A stretch of DNA of 64,000 nucleotides from Merluccius polli (taxonomy: Eukaryota; Chordata; Actinopteri; Gadiformes; Merlucciidae). Location of the stretch: positions 20,001-84,000 of the forward strand of contig JAOPHQ010002327.1 in the NCBI GenBank assembly GCA_030340625.1. The letters are read 5' to 3'. The notes below the pieces were generated by a model, which was not told the DNA's origin, ran no database searches, and worked only from the letters and a program-made list of their open reading frames with translations. Of the stretch, positions 1-17,978 are shown piece by piece; within the stretch, counting starts at the first letter, position 1, and each line of letters starts with the position of its first letter. The translations under genes and the position numbers were made by a program.

Positions 1-88
1 TTCTTATTTATCGCAAGTCATATCGTCATCGCAATATTGAACAGTGTGATCGCACATCGCACATTTTGCTGATATCGTGCAGGCCTAA

Positions 89-142
89 TATACATATATA
101 CATATACATATACATACACATACACATATATATATACACATA

Positions 143-210
<68 letters not shown>

Positions 211-242
211 TATATACACACATATATATATACACACACACA
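89..242. repeat. TA/CA microsatellite
   Basis: Alternating purine-pyrimidine tract of (TA)n and (CA)n, with a pure TA core near 148-200. It lies in the presumed first coding intron of the lrrc66-like gene. The ORFs across it are low-complexity and not genes. Confidence 0.9.
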
Positions 243-504
243 TTTTTTTGTTGCTCCAATTTTTATTGTATGCTTTGGTGTTTCTCAGCTTCACCCATTG
301 TCTCTTTGAATAAAAGCTTCTGCCGAAAGACTTAATGAAAATATAAATATTTTCCCATATAAAATATGCATTATTCCCAAATGCATTAATATACGTATGA
401 ATTGTATCAATCAAATTGATGAACTATCCCACAGGAGGTATTTACTACTGGGCACGCTCAGATTATCAGCAGGTTATATTGTGGGTGTGGTTCGTGTGAC
501 TCAC

Positions 505-952
505 CCCTGGGTGTCTCCGCCAGGCGATTTTTCTCCATCGAGAGCAGCAGCAGGCTGGGAGCCCAGGAGACGAACCTCTTGCTCCTCTGGTTCCTCCAGG
601 CTTCAGGGGCCCGCAGGCGGCGTCCACCCCCATCAGAGCTCCTCATATCCAGGCAGAGAGAGAGGTAGGATATCTGGTTGTTCCCCAGCCGTAGGGCCCG
701 GAGCTCCAGGTTTGGCCTGTGCAGCGCTACGGCCCTCAGGAGGTTGTGGGATAGATCCAGGTCCGCGGTTCTGCTCATGGAGGGGTGTCGAGGAGCGACG
801 GAAAGCCCCAGTGAGGAGCAGTTTATCTGGGTGCGATCTGGGCAGACGCAGGCCTCGGGGCAGGTGGCGAGGGGGATTGGGGAAGACCAGCGCCCCTGGG
901 TGCCACAGAGCAGCAGCAGAACCACCAAGCCGAGCTGCCGTGGCAACGCCAT
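505..952 (-). CDS. lrrc66: lrrc66-like leucine-rich repeat protein, first coding exon (partial gene)
   Basis: This is the first coding exon of a secreted or membrane leucine-rich repeat protein; the rest lies left of the window. It encodes 149 residues plus one base and ends at a good donor (GTGAGT, 499-504). The preferred start at 950-952 gives a signal peptide (MALPRQLGLVVLLLL). An in-frame ATG 30 bases upstream (980-982) would place ten polar residues before it. A cysteine-rich LRR N-cap follows (CPEACVCPDRTQINC, residues 31-45), then LRR segments with LDLSHNLLRAV and LRALRLGNNQISYLSL. The segment NNQISYLSL, then a basic stretch, then NRLAETPRG has the same layout as mammalian LRRC66, which is also SGCB's neighbour. 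Function is poorly known even in mammals. A possible 5' noncoding exon ends at a CAG|GTGAGG donor near 1099, with an acceptor near 973. The identification rests on synteny plus modest similarity; another small LRR protein is possible. Confidence 0.7.
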
Positions 953-2434
953 ATCCTGTCCCGGTGGGAGCCCTGAGGTCACATGATTAAAGGGATCTAT
1001 TGATTACTGATCAGTTAACACCCCATTAAAATTGACACAATCCCACAAGCACAAAAACACCTCACAAATAATATACAAGGACATAGTGGATGAAACCTCA
1101 CCTGGGTCTAAAATGTTGAAGTCGGCAGTATCTGGTCGGGTTAGGTCTTCCGATCTTCTGTGCCACAGCTGAACTGATCCTTCTCCTGTAGTGCAGTTCA
1201 AAGTCTAGAATAATGCACGCCAACACGCACATTCCACCCAGATGACAACGTCTTATGCAGTTTCCTTCAATAATTTACACACAGCTGGTTAATACCTCAC
1301 TGCCATTGTGTATTAAATGCTGGCCCGCCAGGCTGATCCTTAGATACACCCAAACCAACCTGAACGCCAAGCGTCAGTAGATTACCATCAGGCTCATTCT
1401 AGTCAACTGTCAGACTAAATCAAAATGGAAAAAAAGAAAACATTTAAACAGTTTATTTTTATTTAAACAAAACAGATGATTGGCAGAGGTATTTAAATGA
1501 GACGTGTTTCCATGTTTTTTTTAAACCTGCGTTGTAACTGTTAAACGGAAGCCATTACGTTAAAAAAACAACTCTTAATAGAGATTTGATTGCGTTGTGG
1601 GTGAATGGGTTTTACTCTTTAGATACTCGTTATTTCTCGTTAATGGAACATTTTTGATGGCTGCAGTTACACAGTGCAGGTTTAATGTATTCATTCTCAT
1701 TCCTGCTGGGAACAACTTCACACAACTTTCCAACTTAACTGCTTTGTTATGAGAGAGACAAAACACTCAAATAAATAGAAATCAAACCTTACTTCTAGCG
1801 CTGAAACCACAGGGCTATATTGCACTCAGTTCACTCTGTTACATAAACTTCAAACCAACCGACGATAAAATCTCTAAACTTCATGAACGTCAACATTTGA
1901 CGACGTAATTTAGCTGTAGTAGTGTATCTTAATGCAATTACCGTGCATTTTTAAAGCAATGCAATAACAGTTAATGTCAAACATGTTCTGAAGCACTTGA
2001 ACATTACAATGCTGTCCCTTCTTTTGGCACATACAGAATCTACAATCTATGTAGAAATTACTTTAACATTTAGTAATACTGGATGGCTTAAAATACTGTT
2101 CTGAAACATCTCCTTTAAGAAGCTAAAGTGAAACAGATGTTTATAGTGTGCCACACTCTGCACACAGGCTGTAAAACAAAATACAAACACACAAAACAAC
2201 CAAACAAACCAACCTTGTAGCTGGCGAATTAAAGGCGTGTAAAGCTTATATATGAAGATTATATGGAGTGTAAACATTTTTCACTGCAATGCCATGCAAG
2301 TCAGTCAGTAGGCCTAAGTCAGTATGTATGGAAACATTGCAGTACTTCAACATATACATTTGGCTACTTAAACATCCATACGTGGCAAGTAAGCGGCATC
2401 TTCAGAAGAGTTGCGCCGGTTTTGTGGCGAAATG
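953..2434. other. lrrc66-sgcb spacer, no gene seen
   Basis: AT-rich unique-looking DNA between the head-to-tail minus-strand genes lrrc66 and sgcb. Short ORFs at 1004-1201, 1575-1766 and 2047-2277 have no recognisable domain. The part next to lrrc66 probably holds its promoter and 5' UTR. Confidence 0.6.
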
Positions 2435-2825
2435 TTTTGGCGTCAGACAAGGGGTGGGCCTTACTGGGCTGTTGTTATTGGACGGAACTTAGCAAGGAGG
2501 TTCTTATTGGACGGTCCATGGTGGGCGTGTTTTAAGTCCATAGTACGCCAGTACTCAATGGGCACTTCGTAGTACAGCAGTATTCACTGGGATAGTTCTT
2601 ATTGGGTGGAACTTTGTGAGCTGGTTCTTATTGGGCTGTTCCTAGTGGGCGGGTCTTATTGGGCAGTTCCTATTGGCTGGGACTTGGTAAGGCGGTTCTT
2701 ATTGGACAGGCCACAGTGGGCGGGTTTTAATGGGCAGTTCGTACGACAAACTATTGTGGGATTTAACCCATTTGGCTGTTCTTATAGGGCGGTTTCTTGA
2801 TGAGATGGTTCTGATTGGGTGGCGC
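2435..2825. repeat. Degenerate minisatellite, TTCTTATTGGGCGG-type units
   Basis: About twenty imperfect copies of a roughly 16-20 bp unit (TTCTTATTGG, then GCGG or ACGG, then TTC). It runs right up to the sgcb stop codon, so it would form the sgcb 3' UTR. Each unit carries an inverted CCAAT box. A possible ATTAAA polyadenylation signal on the minus strand lies at 2726-2731. Confidence 0.75.
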
Positions 2826-9103
<6,278 letters not shown>

Positions 9104-9420
9104 CTTGACCCTCCCCTCTGACGCTAGCGGCGGCGGCGGGCGGACAACTTGGGGCGAAGGAAAGTGGGCGAAACCACTTTGTGTGGTCGGTCACAGAAAA
9201 TGCGGTTATTCGACTCGATGTCGGGTGGGAATCCGTGAAATAAATACATTTGACTGAATATATTTAATACGAGATAAATACGAGACAAAATATCCTCGTA
9301 TAGTGAGGATTCTCGGGCTTACGTTGTGGATGTTTACGAATGATGGTTCGGTCCGACCCCAGCCAGCCAATAGCAGAGCAGACGGAGCCGTCCCAAAATA
9401 GTGACCATGCATGCCCATTC
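9104..9420 (-). promoter_or_regulatory. sgcb 5' flank, candidate promoter
   Basis: The DNA just upstream of the sgcb ATG is GC- and CpG-rich (GGCGGCGGGCGG near 9130) and holds a CCAAT box (AGCCAATAGC near 9364). The CpG-rich stretch also extends into intron 1 (8880-9010). Promoter identity is inferred from position and composition only. Confidence 0.35.
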
Positions 9421-9459
9421 ATACTGTCCATATCGTCACCATAACACACACATGACGTC

Positions 9460-9960
9460 ATTGGAAAAATACATACTATTAAAATACAATTAATAAATAA
9501 AATACATGTATTTATTAATGCATTTTATTTATTAAAATGAATTTATTTTAATAAATAAAATACAACATAAAATACAATTACTATAACTAGCTTCTAGAGA
9601 CGCACTGTTATTTTAAGTTAAATTAGACTACTTATGCAATATCCCACATAGCATTTGACCTCCATGCATTACTTGGCTGTGCAGGCAAAGTAAAAATAAA
9701 TTATAAAATATAAACAGTCACAGATTTATGATTAGGTACACGTTTCTACACTGTTTTACATAAAACACATGCATCTGTAATGACATCACTAGACACGTTG
9801 CATTGATGATGCATTGATCTATGGTTTTTGTGTGTGTTTTAATACAATCCCATGGGCTCCGGAAACGGCGGAAACCAAAGAAACCTGTGGCTGCTGCTGA
9901 TCCTGTTGCAAGTGGACCTGGGCGGTGTCGTTTGACAGTATGGCATTACACACAGTGGAA
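9460..9960. other. AT-rich sgcb-spata18 intergenic spacer
   Basis: AT-rich DNA with self-complementary TTAATAAATAAAATAC...ATTTTATTTATTAA motifs (9480-9570) between two divergent genes. No gene is seen. Confidence 0.5.
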
Positions 9961-9964
9961 GTGG

Positions 9965-9965
<1 letters not shown>

Positions 9966-10023
<58 letters not shown>
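9966..10023. repeat. (GA)n microsatellite upstream of spata18
   Basis: About 29 GA units ending about 290 bp upstream of the spata18 start codon, in its likely promoter or 5' UTR. Confidence 0.95.
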
Positions 10024-10026
<3 letters not shown>

Positions 10027-10311
10027 AGACCAGACCAGTGGTTGTGGGGTTTGTTGGCATTTCAACACGAGACGAGGGGGCGATGCGTCTTGTTGTCAGT
10101 TCCTGGTCCCCAGCGTTGCCATAGCTGAGGCACAGTCTGCGTCAAAGACCCGGACGGAGATTTGTGTGTGCGTGTGTGTGTCTCTGTGTGTCTGTGTGTG
10201 TTTCCTTACCGCGGACTCTAGGGTCATAAAACCAACCGCCCCCTGGTTGTCTGGACACCAGCAGCAGCAGGCACCGCTGCAGGGAGGAGGAGGGGGAGAC
10301 AGGAGGAGGAC

Positions 10312-13300
10312 ATGGCCGATACTCTGAGGAGGCTGGTGAACATCTCGTCCTACGGCTCGCTGCAGGCCAGGCTGGAGAGCTGGCACAGGGACTACCACGT
10401 AAGTCGTGAATAAATGATGGCTGACCTAAATCTGACCAGGCCACTTCACCTAAATACATGGCGGCCCTTTCACAATAAAGGCTCCAGGCTAGTGAAAACG
10501 CACTTGTGTCTCGGTTGCGTAGGCTGATTTATTGTTATTATTTTGTTAATGCAGCCTCCTAAGTGGTCTTTGTTGTTGTCACTTATGCTCTTATATTTTC
10601 TCAAGTCTTATATTTAAAACTGCGCTGTTTAAATGCACAGGAATGCACTTTTTTTGTTCTTGTACATTGATTTGCCCTGCGAAGTTTGGTTGCTATGGAC
10701 GCCATGGCAACCGCGGTGGTATGGGTGCCATGGTTACCGGCATGGTTACCGGTGGACCCCTCTTCCCGCAAATCAGTTGGTGAAAAAAAATGTATATATA
10801 TATATATTTTTTTTACACATTATTGTCCTAGTATTTAAAATAAAATAAAACAAAGCAAACCTATACTTCTTATTGAATGCAAACTATGTTTCAGAGAGAA
10901 TCCAAAACCTAAACTAGACAACAAAAGTCATCAAACATGGTGTAAAGTGGTGTGGTATAAATGGGGTAAAGTGGTATGGTATAAATGGGGTAAAGTGTAT
11001 AAATGGTGTAAAGTGGTATGGTATAAATGGGGTAAAGTGGTGTGGTATAAATGGTGTAAAGTGGTATGGTATAAATGGTGTAAAGTGGTATGGTATAAAT
11101 GGTGTAAAGTGTATAAATGGGGTAAAGTGGTATGGTATAAATGGTGTAAAGTGGTATGGTATAAATGGGGTAAAGTGGTGTGGTATAAATGGGGTGAAGT
11201 GGTATGGTATAAATGGTGTAAAGTGGTATGGTATAAATGGTGTAAAGTGGTATGGTATAAATGGTGTAAAGTGGTATGGTATAAATGGGGTAAAGTGGTA
11301 TGGTATAAATGGTGTAAAGTGGTGTGGTATAAATGGGGTAAAGTGGTATGGTATAAATGGTGTAAAGTGGTATGGTATAAATGATGTAAAGTGGTATGGT
11401 ATAAATGGGGTAAAGTGGTATGGTATAAATGGTGTAAAGTGGTATGGTATAAATGGTGTAAAGTGGTATGGTATACATTGTGTAAAGTGGTATGGTATAA
11501 ATGGTGTAAAGTGGTATGGTATAAATGGTGTAAAGTGGTATGGTATACATTGTGTAAAGTGGTATGGTATAAATGGTGTAAAGTGGTGTGGTATAAATGG
11601 TGTAAAGTGGTATGGTATAAATGGTGTAAAGTGGTATGGTATAAATGGTGTAAAGTGGTATGGTATAAATGGTGTAAAGTGGTGTGGTATAAATGGTGTA
11701 AAGTGGTATGGTATAAATGGTGTAAAGTGGTATGGTATAAATGGTGTAAAGTGGTATGGTATAAATGGTGTAAAGTGGTGTGGTATAAATGGGGTAAAGT
11801 GGTATGGTATACATTGTGTAAAGTGGTATGGTATAAATGGTGTAAAGTGGTATGGTATAAATGGTGTAAAGTGCTGCTGTTGTTCCTCAGGTCAATTCCT
11901 GTGACCAGAACCTGAACCGCTGCTGTGAGCTGATCGAGCTCACGGCTAAGGTCCAGGGACAGCTCTTCACCATCCTCAACTTCACTGCTGCAGAAGGTAA
12001 CTACACTAACTATAACTACAGTAACTATAACTACAGTAACTATAACTACAATAACTACAGTAACTACAATCCTCGTTTCACAACCCTTCCCAACCCCTAA
12101 TATCCCATCTGGGATTAATAAAGTACATCAACTGTGGACACAACCAGGGATCATGCTTCAAGAGATATGATCATTTAACCCTAAAGGACATTTTTCATAA
12201 AAGCTAAAAAATAAATCAGGATAGTTATAGCGGTTAGGGGTTTGGACTTCCTACAGGTTCTGGTTTGGAAACTCAACCCTCAATGCCGGCTGCCTTTCTG
12301 TAGACACCACCATTACTGACCCCTACCTGGTCCTTAATGACATGTTTCTAAATGACTGAATAATAGTAATTAGTACAAATCGGGGTCAACCACCCTGGTT
12401 AACCCCCCTGTGCACCAATCAGCTCTCTTCCATCGTCAATCACGTGATACCGCGTCCGCCGTCGCTAACCCGTGTCCCTGTGCTCCAGGTGGTCACTATG
12501 CGGGCGTGGACACGCTTAAAACACGCCTCCTCCCCTGGCTGGGGACATCCTTCACCATGGCTCAGCCGTGCGTCAGCGACGACACCAGCCTGCAGCTCAT
12601 GCAGGTGATCTCAGCCAATTTGAATATCTTTTTTTGGCAATGTACAAAGAACACTATTTGTATAACAAAGAGAGAAGTAATGTACCAGGTTTTAGCAAAT
12701 TGCTATAAAAAAGTACGAATCAGCATGCCATTATTATTGGTATTATTATTATTATTATTATTATATGTTGAGTAATTACATCGTTTGCGTGCGTGTCAGG
12801 ACTCTGCCCTGAAGGAGAAGAAGATCAGGGAGCTCTCCGTCTCCCATGACAACAACATGCAGAAGATGGAGACCCAGCTGTGCTCCACCCGCCTGCAGCT
12901 CGACTCCGTCAAGTCAGAGTGAGTCTTGTCTGCCCACCAAGTAGCTCGCATCAAGCGTTCCTTGACCTCTCCTGGTCCTCCGCCAGAGCGTTATGAATAT
13001 GCTTCTTCTCGAGAATCATTGAGGTTGAAATAAAATATTTCTTATAACAGACGATAAGATAACACAACACTTTATTAATCCCCAAAGAGAAATCCCGCTA
13101 ATTCCAGTATCCCTCTACAAACAAAAGTAGTCGTACATAAACGATAGGTTCACATTTACATTTTGCATTTAAGGCTTTTGTCCAAAGCGACTTACAAAAA
13201 GGACATATAAATAGAAAGTAGAGTGTACAACAACAATATATCACTGTCATGATACAGCAAGGATGTCAATAGAACAGGTTTCTAAGTGCACCATAATTGC

Positions 13301-16300
13301 ATAGGTGCAACGTATACAGGGGTGATTATGTCATCGACTTGATGGGTGATGAGTAATGGCTGTTCTGCGGGTATTTGATCAGCGAAGGAGGGCCCTATGG
13401 AGGCACCGTACACGTTGTGTTCACCTTGAGACGGTCCCTGTGTTCAGGCTGGCCGACGTGCAGCTGGAGCTGGACGACACCAAGGACAAGTCGGCCACCA
13501 CGCTCCTGGCCACCGAGGACGAGATCCTGCAGCTGAAAGCAGAGTATGTGTAGAGCGCAGTACACGCACACTATCACCACGTGACCAGTATAACCATAAC
13601 GGATACGTAAACCTCATTTATGGTCGGCGTGTGTGAACTGCGAGAGCCAAAAATGACGTCGTTGCGGCCCTCGCGGCGATTTGTCGCATGTCACCACCTC
13701 TGACCTGGGGCCAAACGGCGACGGCGAATGCCATGGCCGTGCGTGGACTTCACCATCGACTATAATGCCCAGTTTAAAGGGCCCCTGTTTTACTTCCGGG
13801 TGTGATGTCAGTTAGCCATTACAAGCAACTTCAAAATCTGTCTTTAGTGACATCACAAGTGGGAGTGTCAGATGTATAAGGCAAGGCAAGGCAGCTTTAT
13901 TTATATAGCGCATTTCATACACAATGGCAACTCAATGCGCTTTACATAAAACAAACATTTAACAGTAAGAATTGAAATAAAAAAAATAAAAAAAAACAGA
14001 AGAATAGAAAGAGAAAGAAATAAAATACTATAATAGAGCAGCATAAAATAATGATTTAAAAGGACATAGTGCAAATGAAAGATTACAATTTAAAGTGCTT
14101 TGAGCAAGCTCAATCATAAGCACAGGAGAAGAGAAGTGTTTTTAAGCTGGATTTAAAAATGTTCACAGTTGGGGCTGATTTCAGTTCAGCTGGTAGTTTG
14201 TTCCAGTTTTGTGCAGCATAACAGCTAAAAGCTGCTTCACCATGTTTAGTTTGAACTCTGGGCTCCACTATCTGACCTGAGTCAGTAGATCTCAGAGCCC
14301 TACTGGGTTTGTATTCTACTAAGATGTCATTCATGTATTCTGGACCTAAACCATTCAGTGATTTGTAGACCAGTAGCAGAACTTTAAAGTCTATTCTATA
14401 GCTGACTGGGAGCCAGTGTAAAGACTTTAGAACTGGAGTAATGTGCTCTGATCTCTTTGTTCTGGTTAAATCTCGAGCTGCAGCATTCTGAATGAGCTGC
14501 AGCTGTTTAATGCTTTTTTTGTGGGAGTCCAGTCAGAAGACCGTTACAGTAGTCGAGTCTACTGGAGATGAAAGCATAATGGACAGATCAGCCTACCAAT
14601 TGGTACGGTCCGCTGAGCAGGCTGGTGTCCATGGTCTGGGTGGATGGTCCCATGTGTGTCACAAATGGGTTGACTTTGAAAAGGCTTGTGAGGGCTAATC
14701 AGCATCCAATCCTCTTAAAGGCTATTTTAACACCAGGCATGATACCTGGTGTTAAAATAGGAACCCTTTAAGAGGCTCTATATCCCCCTGTGTTTTAACG
14801 TGTGTGTGTGTGTGTGTGTGTGGTTCAGCTTGCGGGCGACCCACGAACAGCTGGAGGTCTACAAGAGGAAGGTGGAGGTCGTGGACGAATACGAGAGGCA
14901 GGTACGCCTGCTGAGGGAGGAGGTCGCCTACCTCACCTCGGAGAAGAGCCTGCTGCGGGAGAGGTGGGCACACAGCATACACACACAGACATGCACATAT
15001 ATGCGCGCACACACAAAGTGCACACGCACATATACAGATGCACACACACACACACACCCACACACACAGTGGAATACACACACACACATCAAATATATCA
15101 TACACACATGCTCACACAGACTGGATCCACAACTACATAGAGAGGAATACACACATATATACACACAAAAATGCATGTGCACACACACACACACTCACAG
15201 ATTTGTGTCAATCCAATCAGATCCTTCTTGTCATTGATCCTTGTTGCTATTCTCTCTCTCCTCTCCCCGCCGCCCCCCCTCTCCGTCCCTCCCCCCCTCC
15301 CTCTTCCCCTCCCTCCCAGGTTGAGCAGGAGCCGCTCGTCCAGCCCGCTGCCCAGGCGGGGCCGGTCCTCCAGCCCCCCGAGGTCCGAGTCCCCGACGCG
15401 CGCCCCAACTGACCCAGTCGTCGCGCCACGCCCCGCCTGCTGTCGCGCTTCAGCGACCTCTACGCCGTGGAGCGGCTGGAGGCCCAGAGCCTGCTGCGCC
15501 GCTACGTCCAGGACCTCGCCATGGTCCAGAAGATCATCTTCATCGCTGCCGTGGTAACCGCTCCCACGCTCTCACGCCCGCCCCCCCCCCCCACCCCCCA
15601 CTGCGTACATACGTTGTAGGGCTGTAACTAACCATTATTTTCATAGGCGATTAATCTAACGCTCATTTTTCTGGTTAATCGATGACTCATTTAGTCTAGA
15701 AAATAATAAAAGCCAATAAATAATTATAATATTCATAAATATTTATAATATTCATAAATAATTTCAAATGCTATCACAAGTTTCCAGAGTCCAAAGTGAT
15801 ATCTTAGTTGCTTGCTTTATCTCACAAGCAGCCAAGAAAAACTCAAGTATTCATGTTATAATGATCCATGGACCAAACATTTGAATTTTTGAAGCATCAA
15901 GCAGCAAATGTTTGGTACTTGTACTTGATAAATGACCTCAATGATTATGTGTAACATAAACACATGCTGTCATTTAGCAGATGTTTGCAAGAAGTGTCTG
16001 CAAGCCCTTTGAGACTGTATCTGTGATTAAGGGCTATACAAATAAAATGGAAAAAAAATTGAAAATCATCGAGGAGCAAGTAGAGCTCAAGAATGCCTAC
16101 AGATAGACTGTGGACATTGGGGATTGGACCCAGAGCCTCTTGGCTGGGAGTCGAACATCCTAGCCACCACACTGCAAGCAACTCTGGTTCATTTCTTATT
16201 ACTCTCTATGCTGTTCTAGAACATGAATATCAATATAGGATCGTCTAGGTTCTGGGTTTGAATCCCAATGTAAAAATTCACTAGCGGTTTCAATAAAAGC

Positions 16301-17415
16301 ATCTGCTCAACGACTAAATAAAGAATAACTGATAAATAGTTAATCTAAAAAAACAAAAACAAATTGATTGTAAGTTGCTTTGGATCTGCTTAATGAAGAA
16401 AAACAATAGAATATATACAATAACAATATAAATGGTGCAAATGTCCCTTGCCGTCTGCAGGAGTCCTTCCAGACAGCCAAGCTCGCCTACAGGCAGTTCA
16501 AGCTGCGCGTGAGGAAGACCCTGTCCTCCACTCACCTGGGTCCTGAGAGCCTGGAGGAGGCGGCTGTGGACTACATCGTCCGCAACCTGGACCTGTATGA
16601 CGTCCAGGCCAGCATCAATGTAGGTCTGGTTATACCATAGAAAAAACTGATTATTGTTCATTTATTGATCGTTTATTGTGACCGTTCCCAAGGATGTGAT
16701 CAATGACTAAATCTAAAAATGTTTTTATTTTGTTTAATGATCATTTATTGATTGTTTAAATGGACTGCAAATGGACTGCATTTATATAGTGCTTTTCAGA
16801 CCGGTGGCCACTCAAAGCGCTTTACAATTATCTCCTCACATTCACTCATTCACTCATTCACATACACACATTCATACGCCGACAGCGGTGTCAGCCATGC
16901 AAGGACCAGCAACCTCCCGGTTGCCAGACAAGCCGCAATACCTCCTGAGCCACTGTTTCCCCAGGATGATGATCAATATCTAAATACTTGTTTTTTAATT
17001 TCTCAGTATTCCCCAGGATGTCCACATCTCTAGATGTTTTTTATTTTATTTTTATTGATTCATCATTTAGTTATTGATCGGTGTAGATTTTTACTGTGAC
17101 GGATCCCAGGGTGTGATCAATGACTATGACAATGACAATCTTCATTGTTTATTGTTTGTTTATCATTTATTGTTGCTGTTTGTTTTAATCTATATTGATT
17201 ATTTATCAATTGCTTATTGTCCCGCCCCCAGGACGTGATCAACGCCATGAACGTGAACCCGCGGATCTCCTTCCCCCCGGAGGTGGACTTCTCCCTGGTC
17301 AGCGGCCTGATCAGGGAGACCTGCAGGCTGGCCTTCGCCATGCAGACCCTGGACCCCCCGCTGGACCTGGCCTTCTCCAGCGACGGGGAGCTCTTCAATG
17401 ACAACAAGTAAGACA

Positions 17416-17447
<32 letters not shown>

Positions 17448-17924
17448 ACTTGAATTTAGAGCAGTACATTTATATATAGACAGGAAAGCCAACTAACCTG
17501 GTTTCCCAACGCCATGTAAACACAAAAGCCCATTTACGTAAACCCACAGCTGCTGTGGCACTAACCCATGTAGACTTTGGGCCGAGGTGGTACTGTCTAC
17601 ACACTGGTTCACTGTGCCCCCCCCCTCCCCCCCCACCCCCCCGCCTCCGTCCCCGTGTCACAACAGGTATCGCCGTAGCTACGACTCGGAGTTTGCGGCG
17701 CCGCTGGTGCTGTACCACGTGTGGCCCCGCCCTGATGGAGGGCGGCGGCGTGCTCGTCAAGGGAGAGGGCCGTGACCCGCAGAGGAGCTCTGGTACGCAC
17801 ACGGCACCCCCTCGCGTCACATGACCACGCATGTCCCTTATATACGCACTTATACACGCTGCTTTTTTTCCACATGCACATGTCCATTTCTGTATGCAGA
17901 CACGCCCTTTTCTACACAGACCCC

Positions 17925-17978
<54 letters not shown>

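Noticed and set aside
980..982. Upstream ATG of the lrrc66-like exon as the start
   Set aside because: The ATG at 950-952 places the hydrophobic signal peptide at the N-terminus, and an acceptor near 973 would remove the upstream ATG.
10909..11814. 301-codon minus-strand ORF and several plus-strand ORFs of period 8 residues
   Set aside because: They are products of a 24-bp minisatellite with no stop in any unit; no start context or homology.
15383..15417. A 35-nt GT-AG micro-intron in spata18 exon 7 that restores the frame
   Set aside because: It is far shorter than normal vertebrate introns, its donor is weak, and it would remove the conserved RAQLTQSSRHA segment. Two extra C bases explain the frame and the conserved residues better.
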